Assembly (NCBI GenBank): GCA_030916545.1
Contig: JAUPWI010000070.1
Coordinates: 1 to 16,132 of the forward strand
Source: Patescibacteria group bacterium
GTDB lineage: Bacteria; Patescibacteriota; Minisyncoccia; Moranbacterales; UBA1568
Length of the DNA: 16,132 nucleotides
Direction: 5' to 3'
Each line of letters begins with the position of its first letter. Positions within the stretch are counted from its first letter, which is position 1. The position numbers were made by a program, and so were the translations under genes. Under the pieces are notes generated by a model, which was given only the letters and a program-made list of their open reading frames with translations, made no database searches and was not told the DNA's origin. Below are positions 1-6,569 of the stretch, piece by piece.

Positions 1-2
1 CG

Positions 3-596
3 CTTGCATGGGATACGAATCTGCGACGTGTAGTCGGTCGTTTCTTTTTCGGTACGAAAAGATCTGAGCGCATCTCGGAACTCGATGGGCGCTTCCGGGA
101 ACAGGCCAAGATACTGAACGCCGCACTGATGGATCTGGGGAGCAGTCTCTGTGCCGGTCGTCCGAAGTGCGCCGCCTGTCCTTTGGCTCTCAAGTGCCGG
201 TATCGGCTTGATCAAGGCAAACAGGAGTCTTCTGCAAAGAGCGTGTCTGGAAATCTGATGGCAGTCGATTGGAAAAAAGCCCCCATATATATCGTATTGC
301 ACACCGGACATCGGCGGTATTTTTCGGAGAACGGAAAAACGTACCAGCCGTTCGTTCTGCCGGACGGTTTTACGGATCGGGCCGGTATCAAGCGGTGGTT
401 TCTTGAACGCCATGACCTGAACGTGTCGGTACGTCCGCCGAAGAGGGATGCGAAGAGTGGTGCTGTCCTGGTGAACGTGCAGATCCTCGCCGGAGAACCC
501 GCGTTCGTGGTGTATCCGCGCGAGGCGTTTCGGAAATTCATCGAAGCGCACGGAACTCCGTCGGTGTCTTGTTTTCCTGCGCGCTCCATGTCATAA
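3..596 (+). CDS. mutY: A/G-specific adenine glycosylase (MutY), 3' part only
   Basis: This is the C-terminal 197 residues of a MutY-type DNA glycosylase, which removes adenine mispaired with 8-oxoguanine or G. The frame is open from the window edge, so the start is missing. The visible part begins with DTNLRRVVGRFFFG; its Asp (visible residue 4) aligns with the catalytic Asp of the helix-hairpin-helix glycosylases (E. coli MutY Asp138). A 4Fe-4S loop follows at visible residues 50-65, with Cys 50, 56, 59 and 65. Its spacing is C-X5-C-X2-C-X5-C, one residue shorter in the first gap than the usual X6. Residues of about 95-197 (FVLPDGF, RWFLERHDL) resemble the NUDIX-like C-terminal domain that reads 8-oxoG. 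The stop at 594-596 lies inside the candidate -10 box of the next gene. The family call is firm; the C-terminal domain match is by eye. Confidence 0.85.
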   Translation, partial: LAWDTNLRRVVGRFFFGTKRSERISELDGRFREQAKILNAALMDLGSSLCAGRPKCAACPLALKCRYRLDQGKQESSAKSVSGNLMAVDWKKAPIYIVLHTGHRRYFSENGKTYQPFVLPDGFTDRAGIKRWFLERHDLNVSVRPPKRDAKSGAVLVNVQILAGEPAFVVYPREAFRKFIEAHGTPSVSCFPARSMS

Positions 597-597
597 T
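569..597 (+). promoter_or_regulatory. Candidate promoter for the AI-2E family gene
   Basis: TTGTTT (569-574), 17 bp, then CATAAT (592-597) preceded by TG at 589-590 (extended -10). The -10 ends only 9 nt before the ATG at 607, so the mRNA would have almost no leader. No Shine-Dalgarno is present. Confidence 0.4.
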
Positions 598-606
598 CGA
601 ACCACT

Positions 607-1680
607 ATGGAACTTCGTCATTTCAATACGCACTTCTTCTTTCTTTTTTTTCTGCTGGCCGGTATCGGTGTCGCGTTTTTGTTTCTGCCGTTTTTTTCGG
701 CGATCATCATCGCGTCCATCCTTGCGGTGCTGTTCCGGCAGCCGTATCAGTGGCTCTTGCGTGAGACGCGGGAGAGTCGGACGACCAGCGCCTTGCTTAC
801 CTGTCTCTTAGTGGCCTTCGTCATCGTCGTGCCCGTCTTCCTCTCGCTCGCCTTCGCGGTCAATGAAGCCCGGTCTCTCTATGCTTCCATCGGTGAGGGA
901 CAATCGGCGGAAATGATCGCGACCCGCTTCCTCGTGAGCGTCGGGCAATTGCCGGTTGTCGGCCAATTTTTCCAGTCTGACATCGTGAACGCGGATACGT
1001 TCTCATCGGATATCCGATCGGCGAGCAAAAATGCCCTCGTGCTTCTCCAGGCCGCCTATCAGGGCATCGCCCATTTCTTTTTCTGGATATTCGTGATGTT
1101 CTTCGCTCTTTTCTATTTTCTGATCGATGGCACTCGGGCGGTGAATTATCTCACCCGGATGAGTCCGTTGCGTGATGAGCACGACCGCATGTTGATGGAA
1201 AAATTCGTTTCAATCAGCCGCGCCACCATCAAGGGGACGATGCTGGTCGGCATCGCGCAGGGGGTCCTCGGCGGCCTGGCGTTCTGGATAGTCGGTGTCC
1301 CGTCCCCGTTCATCTGGGGGCTGATCATGGTGTTCTTCTCGGTCATTCCGATGATCGGGGCTGGTATCATCTGGTTCCCGGCCGGCATCGTACTCCTGCT
1401 TCTGGGTGATATCTGGCAGGGCCTCTTCGTTCTCGGGGTCGGTATGGGCATCGTATCGACGGTCGACAATATCCTCCGGCCCAAGCTGGTCGGTCGGGAT
1501 ACGCATATGCATCCGCTCCTGGTCTTCTTCGCGACCCTCGGAGGTATTTCCCTATTCGGTCTTCTCGGGTTCATCATCGGGCCGATCATCGTCGCACTCT
1601 TTCTCGCTTTGGCCGAGATCTATACCACGGAATTTCAACGTCAGCTGAAGTCCTACAATCAGGCGAAAACAGGCGCATGA
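607..1680 (+). CDS. AI-2E/PerM family (UPF0118) multi-pass membrane transporter
   Basis: A 357-residue inner-membrane protein of the AI-2E exporter-like family. Members are proposed to move small solutes, with substrates from autoinducer-2 to Na+/H+, so the substrate here is unknown. Hydrophobic segments lie at about residues 9-43, 61-84, 153-174, 209-230, 235-268, 271-285 and 303-338. Family hallmarks are visible: KGTMLVGIAQGVLGG (209-223), the VDNILRPKLVG segment (286-296) and the glycine-rich GGISLFGLLGFIIGP (312-326). The length is typical. The central soluble region (about 85-150) is also normal for the family. The stop overlaps the lgt start (ATGA), implying co-transcription and translational coupling. 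The start at 607 is the first ATG after the mutY stop and has no Shine-Dalgarno. Confidence 0.88.
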   Translation: MELRHFNTHFFFLFFLLAGIGVAFLFLPFFSAIIIASILAVLFRQPYQWLLRETRESRTTSALLTCLLVAFVIVVPVFLSLAFAVNEARSLYASIGEGQSAEMIATRFLVSVGQLPVVGQFFQSDIVNADTFSSDIRSASKNALVLLQAAYQGIAHFFFWIFVMFFALFYFLIDGTRAVNYLTRMSPLRDEHDRMLMEKFVSISRATIKGTMLVGIAQGVLGGLAFWIVGVPSPFIWGLIMVFFSVIPMIGAGIIWFPAGIVLLLLGDIWQGLFVLGVGMGIVSTVDNILRPKLVGRDTHMHPLLVFFATLGGISLFGLLGFIIGPIIVALFLALAEIYTTEFQRQLKSYNQAKTGA

Positions 1681-2549
1681 TCGGATGGTGGCAGCATCTT
1701 CCGGAACATATCGATCCGATTGTTTTCTCCCTCGGCGGCATTTCGGTCCGTTGGTACGCAATATGTTTCGCCTTAGGGATAGGCGTGATGTGGTTTCGAT
1801 TCTCCCTGGACCAGAAAGGATCCTTCCGGAATATCCGCAGGAAGACCCTGGAAGATATCTTCTTTTTCGTATTGATCGGGGCCTTCGTCGGAGCCCGATT
1901 AGGGTATGTGTTCTGGTATGCTCCCGCGTACTTTTTGGAACATCCGTCACGAATCCTGTTGCCGTTCGATCCCGTGACCGGGCGTTTCACCGGGATAGCT
2001 GGACTGAGTTTCCACGGGGCATTGGTCGGGGCGGGAGCGGTGATGCTGTGGTGGGCCCGGATCCGGCGTGAGTCGTTTTTTGTCTGGACGGACCGTTTCG
2101 CGCGGATAGTGCCGCTCGGGATACTGTTCGGAAGACTGGGGAATTTCCTGAATGGGGAGCTTTGGGGACGTACCACCGATATGGCCTGGGGGATGTTTTT
2201 TCCGCAGGTAGGTGCGATGGTGCAAAGACATCCTTCGCAGTTGTATGAGGCGCTCGGCGAGGGCGCGTTGTTGTATGGTATCCTCTCTTGGATCGACCGG
2301 AAAAAACATCGGCCGGGTTTTCTGACAGCTTGCTTCCTTTTCGGTTATGGGGTGATCCGATTCATCCTGGAGTATTGGCGGGAACCGGATGTGCAGATCG
2401 GGCTTATTGCCGATGTGTTTTCTCTGGGGCAGATATTTTCCCTCGGTCTCATCCTTTTCGGAGGGGCGTGGCTGTGGTATATGGCCACCAGGAAAGCACC
2501 GGAAAAAATATGCTATAATGGAACGGCTTTTAAAGAGAGAAAATCATGA
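1677..2549 (+). CDS. lgt: Prolipoprotein diacylglyceryl transferase
   Basis: A 290-residue integral membrane enzyme that transfers diacylglyceryl from phosphatidylglycerol to the lipobox cysteine of prolipoproteins, the first step of lipoprotein maturation. The signature RLGNFLNGELWGR is at residues 153-165; its Arg, Asn and Glu match the catalytic-site motif of E. coli Lgt (R143, N146, E151 region). Other conserved pieces are VRWYA (24-28), SFHGALVG (111-118), HPSQLYEA (185-192) and the C-terminal RFILEYWREPD (228-238). About seven hydrophobic segments fit the Lgt topology. It overlaps the upstream gene by 4 bp (ATGA) and the downstream thioredoxin-like gene by 4 bp (ATGA). A promoter for the downstream gene sits in its last codons. 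No lspA is in the window. Confidence 0.95.
   Translation: MIGWWQHLPEHIDPIVFSLGGISVRWYAICFALGIGVMWFRFSLDQKGSFRNIRRKTLEDIFFFVLIGAFVGARLGYVFWYAPAYFLEHPSRILLPFDPVTGRFTGIAGLSFHGALVGAGAVMLWWARIRRESFFVWTDRFARIVPLGILFGRLGNFLNGELWGRTTDMAWGMFFPQVGAMVQRHPSQLYEALGEGALLYGILSWIDRKKHRPGFLTACFLFGYGVIRFILEYWREPDVQIGLIADVFSLGQIFSLGLILFGGAWLWYMATRKAPEKICYNGTAFKERKS
2511..2519 (+). promoter_or_regulatory. Extended -10 promoter inside the 3' end of lgt
   Basis: TGCTATAAT is a perfect extended -10 (TG-N-TATAAT, hexamer 2514-2519). No convincing -35 lies 17 bp upstream, but extended -10 promoters need it less. It would start an mRNA near 2526, some 20 nt before the ATG at 2546, with AGAGAG (2535-2540) as a weak ribosome site. 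This gives the thioredoxin-like gene expression independent of lgt. Confidence 0.5.
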
Positions 2550-2971
2550 AAAATACGGAGGTTCTGATCGGGGTGTGTCTGGTGGTTCTGATCGGGGCGA
2601 TTGTCGCGTGGGGCATGTATGACCGCAACGAATCTGATGGGGGTCCGCTGAGTGAGGACATGACGCTGTACTGGGGAGACGGGTGTCCGCACTGTGAGAA
2701 TGTGGAGAAGTTCTTGGAAGAAAAGCAGGTGGTCGGCAAGGTTGATTTCATTCGGAAAGAGGTCTGGAAGGACCGTGCCAATGCCAGGGAGATGGAGCGG
2801 CGAGCCAGGAATTGCGGAATACCTGCCAAGGATATCGGCGTACCCTTTCTCTTTTCAGATGGACAATGTTTCGTAGGGGAGCCGAACGTCGAAAACGAAT
2901 TCCTGAGGAAAGCGAACGTCTCAGAGAGAACGGCGGATCAGATGCCGACCGAAGACGACGAGAACAAATAG
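2546..2971 (+). CDS. Membrane-anchored thioredoxin/glutaredoxin-fold protein (CPHC)
   Basis: A 141-residue protein with one N-terminal hydrophobic segment (about 5-24) that should anchor it with the C-terminal domain outside the membrane. The domain opens with LYWGDGCPHC (residues 41-50); CPHC is the active-site motif typical of DsbA-like oxidants and related thioredoxin-fold proteins. A GVPFLF segment (98-103) supplies the cis-proline expected opposite the CXXC, and GQCFVGEP (106-113) resembles the glutaredoxin tail. The domain is only about 100 residues, closer to glutaredoxin than to full DsbA. Likely role: thiol-disulfide exchange in exported proteins. The next gene encodes an exported domain with four cysteines and is a plausible client (inference). 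The start overlaps the lgt stop. Confidence 0.8.
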   Translation: MKNTEVLIGVCLVVLIGAIVAWGMYDRNESDGGPLSEDMTLYWGDGCPHCENVEKFLEEKQVVGKVDFIRKEVWKDRANAREMERRARNCGIPAKDIGVPFLFSDGQCFVGEPNVENEFLRKANVSERTADQMPTEDDENK

Positions 2972-2993
2972 AAATACATTCAATCGATACGAA

Positions 2994-3974
2994 ATGAACA
3001 CACAATCTTCGCAAAAGAGATCCCTGGATGGAGTACGGAGATGTCTGCCACCCGCCCTTGTCTTGCCGGTGCGTTCCGCGCAAGTAGGTGCTGCAGCTTC
3101 ACGGCAAGAGGAAGCACCACATGCTTCTTCTCGACCACTTACGACGTATGAGCCAATAATGGAACAGGGTTCCTTTCGGAAAGAATCCGTCCATCACTCG
3201 CGGTTTAGTTTGGATTTGACTTCCGTTCGGGTGCATCTGGGGGATGCGACGAAATTCTTTGTCGTATTGCTTGCAAAAATTCGTGGGACTCAGTATTTAT
3301 TTTTTACTTCCCCAAAGCGCGCACTCTATATTTCCCTTGCGAGCGGTGTCGCCTTCGGCGTCTTTTTAACGGCGATCACGTTCACCCTTTTCGACCAGGG
3401 CGTTTCGGCCCAGTCGACGCTCGTCGATGAGATATCGGTCGAGGCCGCCGCGATCTCCCCTGAGAGTGAGTCGATGGCGGCGTCCGGTACTTCCCTGGAA
3501 GGTGACGATGTCTTTCTCGAATACTTCAGCGAGGCCGCGGAAGAAGAATACCGAGCGAAGATCACCGACATGGTGCAAGGGCATCCGATCGAAGAGATGC
3601 TGCCATATATTTTCGAGAAAGACCGGACGGTAGCGGCCTTCTTGGTGGGAATTGCGAAAAAGGAGAGTAACTGGGGGAAACGCGTGCCGGTACTTGAGGG
3701 GCAGGACTGCTTCAATTATTGGGGGTATCGCGGTGTGCGACGGTTGATGGGTACCGGTGGGCATACGTGTTTCAATAGTCGGAAGGACGCAGTGGATACG
3801 GTGGCGAAACGCATAGAAAAGCTCGTGTATTCCCAGAAATTGAATACGCCGGAAAAGATGATTCTTTGGAAATGCGGATTTTCCTGCGAAGGACACAGCC
3901 GTGAGAGCGTGAAGAAGTGGATCAGTGATGTCAGCATGTACTTCAACCAACTCGATAATCAGGAAATGGAATGA
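2994..3974 (+). CDS. Membrane-anchored lysozyme-like protein, candidate wall hydrolase
   Basis: A 326-residue protein. Residues 1-90 are hydrophilic and of low complexity at first; residues 111-133 form a membrane segment followed by GVSAQS, so the rest should be extracytoplasmic. An acidic linker (145-185) leads to a globular domain (about 185-322). There, AAFLVGIAKKESNWGK (214-229) looks like the helix carrying the catalytic glutamate (E224) of lysozyme or soluble-transglycosylase-type domains, and FNYWGYRG (240-247) and a DAVDTVAKRIEKLV helix (265-278) follow. Cys 239, 259, 294 and 298 could form two disulfides, which fits the CPHC protein encoded just upstream. The start is uncertain: no Shine-Dalgarno precedes 2994, the first 55 residues look unlike a domain, and an in-frame ATG at 3159 is an alternative. 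Peptidoglycan cleavage is inferred, not shown. Confidence 0.6.
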   Translation: MNTQSSQKRSLDGVRRCLPPALVLPVRSAQVGAAASRQEEAPHASSRPLTTYEPIMEQGSFRKESVHHSRFSLDLTSVRVHLGDATKFFVVLLAKIRGTQYLFFTSPKRALYISLASGVAFGVFLTAITFTLFDQGVSAQSTLVDEISVEAAAISPESESMAASGTSLEGDDVFLEYFSEAAEEEYRAKITDMVQGHPIEEMLPYIFEKDRTVAAFLVGIAKKESNWGKRVPVLEGQDCFNYWGYRGVRRLMGTGGHTCFNSRKDAVDTVAKRIEKLVYSQKLNTPEKMILWKCGFSCEGHSRESVKKWISDVSMYFNQLDNQEME

Positions 3975-4030
3975 TGCGGCGGCGTGGCCATGGTTTCATC
4001 GCCGATAGCGTGATTTTCGGGTTCATGATA

Positions 4031-4038
4031 AGGAAAGG
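4031..4038 (+). promoter_or_regulatory. Shine-Dalgarno that fixes a GTG start
   Basis: AGGAAAGG lies 5 nt before GTG at 4044. It supports this start over the in-frame ATG at 4092. Confidence 0.6.
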
Positions 4039-4043
4039 CCTTT

Positions 4044-4715
4044 GTGAAAGGGAGGAATGCTTTCCTGATTGTTTCTGATTATTATCAGCGTATGTTCGAT
4101 TTGACGAAACAGGAGATGTGCGCGTTTCGGGAGCTCTCGACTCCGGGGAAGATCCAGGATTTTTTGGATGCGCTTCCGATGAACGGCGAGGAGGATGGGG
4201 ACACCTGTCATTCTCCGCGATGGGTGTTGCGGGAGAATCGGGCACACTGCATCGAAGGTGCATTGCTTGCGGCGCTTGCTTTGTACCTGCATGGCGAGAA
4301 ACCCCTTCTGCTCGATCTCAAGACGAAGAAGACCGACCAGGAACACGTGGTCGCGCTCTTCCGGAAGAACGGTTATTGGGGGGCGCTCAGCAAGACCAAT
4401 CATGCGGTACTGCGTTATCGTGATCCTGTATACAAAACGGTTCGAGAACTTGCCCTCTCCTATTTTCATGAATACTTTCTTATCAAGAATGGAGACAAGA
4501 CCATGCTGAGTTTTTCTCGCCCCTTTTCTCTTGAGTTATATGATCACGAATGGATGACAAGCGAGGAGAACTTGTTCGGTCTCGCAGCGGACCTCGATGA
4601 TTCTCCCCACTTTGATATAGTACCGAGTATGAACCGGCGTTTGCTTCGTAAGGCGAGTCTTGTAGAGCGTACGGCGGCAAGTATCCCTGAGTGGCGGGGA
4701 GGTATAAGAGGGTGA
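4044..4715 (+). CDS. Conserved protein with transglutaminase-like (Cys-His) core
   Basis: A 223-residue soluble protein with no signal or membrane segment. Its core resembles the transglutaminase-like/papain-type superfamily: SPRWVLRENRAHCIEGALLA (57-76) places Cys69 at the start of a helix, and DQEHVVALFRKNGYWGALSK (98-117) supplies His101. The following NHAVLRYRDPVYKTVRELALSYFHEYF (119-145) is conserved in hypothetical proteins of this type that I recall; it offers D127 or N119 as a third residue. Whether it is a protease, a cross-linking enzyme or inactive cannot be told. The GTG start is chosen for the ribosome site just upstream. There is a 69-bp gap after the lysozyme-like gene and no clear promoter of its own, so it may share that transcript. 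Confidence 0.7.
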   Translation: MKGRNAFLIVSDYYQRMFDLTKQEMCAFRELSTPGKIQDFLDALPMNGEEDGDTCHSPRWVLRENRAHCIEGALLAALALYLHGEKPLLLDLKTKKTDQEHVVALFRKNGYWGALSKTNHAVLRYRDPVYKTVRELALSYFHEYFLIKNGDKTMLSFSRPFSLELYDHEWMTSEENLFGLAADLDDSPHFDIVPSMNRRLLRKASLVERTAASIPEWRGGIRG

Positions 4716-4719
4716 TACT

Positions 4720-4748
4720 TTGTATTCCCTCGTGACTATTGGTATACT
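4720..4748 (+). promoter_or_regulatory. Promoter for small membrane protein gene
   Basis: TTGTAT (4720-4725), 17 bp, then TATACT (4743-4748) preceded by TGG (extended -10). It would start transcription near 4755, upstream of the ATG at 4777. This argues that the in-frame TTG at 4720 is promoter DNA and not a start codon. Confidence 0.5.
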
Positions 4749-4776
4749 TACAAAAGAATTTTTTATACACAAGAGT

Positions 4777-5061
4777 ATGCAGCAGGATTCAGATTTCAAG
4801 CTTTTTGGTCTACTCGCTATTGCAGTCTTGAGTTCATTCGTGAGCGCCTTTCTTCTTATAGCGATTGTATCGATGATAGGACAAATTAGCGGATGTTTTC
4901 CGGATGATCCTACACATGGATGTGCAGCTATTCTCCCAATTGTATTTTTAACTGTGATCACTTGTGTAGGACTCCTGATCTTGTCTTCGTGGATTGCTTT
5001 TAAAACCATCAAAAAATTGAAGAGATTCCCACTTCCTGATGTTCCTAGTCCACGTCAATAG
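4777..5061 (+). CDS. Small two-helix membrane protein, unknown
   Basis: A 94-residue protein I do not recognise. It has two strongly hydrophobic segments, at about residues 8-34 and 51-73, joined by a short loop with two cysteines (SGCFPDDPTHGC, 38-49). A basic tail with proline-rich end follows (FKTIKKLKRFPLPDVPSPRQ, 75-94). The topology is probably a hairpin with both ends inside, by the positive-inside rule. The ATG at 4777 is preferred because an upstream TTG (4720) lies inside a promoter. Base composition is visibly more AT-rich than in the neighbours, and it has its own promoter, so it may be a later arrival. No function is suggested. Confidence 0.6.
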   Translation: MQQDSDFKLFGLLAIAVLSSFVSAFLLIAIVSMIGQISGCFPDDPTHGCAAILPIVFLTVITCVGLLILSSWIAFKTIKKLKRFPLPDVPSPRQ

Positions 5062-5106
5062 TTGTCGCTGGTGAAAAGGAACGAATTCACGAGTGTATGC
5101 AGTATA

Positions 5107-5135
5107 TTGACGAAAGAAGTCTTTTTTGCTATACT
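5107..5135 (+). promoter_or_regulatory. Strong promoter for the nusA transcript
   Basis: TTGACG (5107-5112), exactly 17 bp, TATACT (5130-5135). Transcription should start near 5142, giving a leader of about 150 nt before nusA. That leader contains the two hairpins listed next. Confidence 0.75.
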
Positions 5136-5160
5136 GTACCTATGGAGTGAGGAGGGGGTG

Positions 5161-5206
5161 GAGGTTCGCGAAAGCGGGCTTTTTTTCTTGAAATGCTCAT
5201 TTCAAG
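5161..5206 (+). terminator. Tandem hairpins in the nusA leader: candidate attenuator
   Basis: The first hairpin is CGC-GAAA-GCG (5167-5176, GNRA loop), extended outward by G-U and A-U pairs to about 5161/5182, and runs into seven T (5180-5186). A second perfect 8-bp hairpin follows: CTTGAAAT (5187-5194), loop GCTC, ATTTCAAG (5199-5206). The first looks like a weak intrinsic terminator placed about 35 nt after the predicted start site. As NusA itself modulates pausing and termination, autoregulation is plausible (inference). Confidence 0.5.
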
Positions 5207-5233
5207 CCACGAATTCCGCTCTCCCATGAGCCC

Positions 5234-5239
5234 TATAAT
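5234..5239 (+). promoter_or_regulatory. Possible second nusA promoter (-10 only)
   Basis: A perfect TATAAT, but the hexamer 17 bp upstream (GAATTC, 5211-5216) is a poor -35. If active, it would bypass the leader hairpins and start near 5246. Confidence 0.3.
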
Positions 5240-5290
5240 ATACGTAATCAAGGTCGGAGTCGTTTCGTAAGTAAATTAAGCAAGAGTTAT

Positions 5291-6538
5291 ATGGCAACAC
5301 GCAAGGTGATCGATGGGCCGGAGGCTGGTGAAAGCCTTTCCGGACGTTTGGGAGAATTCGGGAGCGCGGTGATGCAGATCGCCGATGAGAAGGGTCTGTC
5401 GAAGGAGCGGGTGCTCGAAGTGGTCGAGGCCGCTTTGGCCGCCGCATACAAGAAGGACTACGGAAAGAAGGGTCAGGTAATCAAGGCGAAGTTCGACGAT
5501 GTCATGAAGGTGGCATCCTATTTCCTCGTGAAAGAAGTCGTCGATGAGACGACGCGCGAATTCGTCGTCGCGGAGGAGACTGAGGAGGAGGCCGCGGTTC
5601 CTGAGCGGCATGAGCATGAGGAAATCGTCGATGAGGACCGCCTGCCGCGTTTCAATTCCGAGCGGGACCTGACGCTTGAGGAAGCGCGCCTGATCAAGAG
5701 CGACGCACAGGTGGGCGATACGCTCGAGTTGCCTCTTGAAGCCCACGAAGAATTCGGCCGAGTAGCCGCTCAGACCGCCAAGCAGGTCGTCATTCAGCGT
5801 ATCCGTGAGGCGGAGCGTGAGACCATGTTTGAGGAGTACAAGGAGAAGGAAGGCCAGATCATCAATGGTATCGTCCAACGGGTCGAAGGGAGGAACGTGT
5901 TCGTCGACCTCGGAAAATCAGTTGGCGTGCTTTTCCCTTCGGAACAGGTGGAAGGCGAGCGTTATCGCGTCGGCCAGCATCTGAAGGTATATCTGGTCCG
6001 GGTAGAAGAGGATACCCGCGGTCCGGGGCTCCTGTTGTCCCGTACCCATCCGGAAATGGTTCGCCATCTCTTCTCGCTCGAGGTGCCGGAGATATTCACC
6101 GGAACGGTCGAGATCAAGGCGATCGCCCGTGAAGCCGGTTCTCGTACGAAAATCGCTGTTACGACATCCGAGGAGGGTGTCGATCCGATCGGTTCCTGCG
6201 TCGGACAAAAAGGGACGCGCGTGCAGGCCGTCATCGATGAGCTCGGCGGCGAGAAGATCGACATCATCGAATGGAACAATGACACACGTCAGTTCATCAC
6301 GGCGGCCATGTCTCCGGCCAAGGTCGTCTCCGTGGAGCTCTTCGAAGATGAGAACCGTGCCTTAGTGAAAGTTCCCCAGGATCAGCTTTCCCTCGCGATC
6401 GGGAAGCGCGGACAGAATGTCCGTCTCGCGGCCAAGTTGTCCGGTTGGAGAATCGACGTGGTGGGGAATGACGAACCCGCGGTCGCGGAGGAAGAATCGG
6501 TGAATACGGAAGCGGTTGCCGAGGGGGAAGAGGAATAG
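5291..6538 (+). CDS. nusA: Transcription termination/antitermination factor NusA
   Basis: A 415-residue NusA, which binds RNA polymerase and nascent RNA and controls pausing, termination and antitermination. Domain order is normal: polymerase-binding N-terminal domain (about 1-185), S1 domain (EGQIINGIVQRVEGRNVFVDLG, 187-208 to about 252), KH1 with GQKG (305-308) and KH2 with GKRG (371-374). Residues 93-125 form an acidic, His-containing stretch inside the N-terminal domain that looks like an insertion relative to the short bacterial forms. The C-terminal tail (395-415) is acidic and short; there are no E. coli-type acidic repeat domains. The ATG at 5291 has a poor Shine-Dalgarno. The leader suggests transcript attenuation. 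rimP and infB, its frequent neighbours, are not here. Confidence 0.96.
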   Translation: MATRKVIDGPEAGESLSGRLGEFGSAVMQIADEKGLSKERVLEVVEAALAAAYKKDYGKKGQVIKAKFDDVMKVASYFLVKEVVDETTREFVVAEETEEEAAVPERHEHEEIVDEDRLPRFNSERDLTLEEARLIKSDAQVGDTLELPLEAHEEFGRVAAQTAKQVVIQRIREAERETMFEEYKEKEGQIINGIVQRVEGRNVFVDLGKSVGVLFPSEQVEGERYRVGQHLKVYLVRVEEDTRGPGLLLSRTHPEMVRHLFSLEVPEIFTGTVEIKAIAREAGSRTKIAVTTSEEGVDPIGSCVGQKGTRVQAVIDELGGEKIDIIEWNNDTRQFITAAMSPAKVVSVELFEDENRALVKVPQDQLSLAIGKRGQNVRLAAKLSGWRIDVVGNDEPAVAEEESVNTEAVAEGEEE

Positions 6539-6569
6539 TTTTTCGGGGAGTAAAAAATCTAAACGTACG

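Noticed and set aside
3041..3151. ATG at 3041 preceded by GGAGTACGGAG, opening a 36-codon frame
   Set aside because: The product is Cys/Ser/Thr-rich with no domain and overlaps the longer frame; it is probably chance despite the Shine-Dalgarno-like sequence.
5276..5878. A 200-codon reverse frame opposite nusA
   Set aside because: NusA on the forward strand has intact NTD, S1 and KH domains; the reverse frame is a codon-bias shadow.
6516..6569. Upstream ATG start for ppa inside nusA
   Set aside because: It would add 18 residues of basic sequence not found in family I pyrophosphatases; ATG 6570 gives the expected length.
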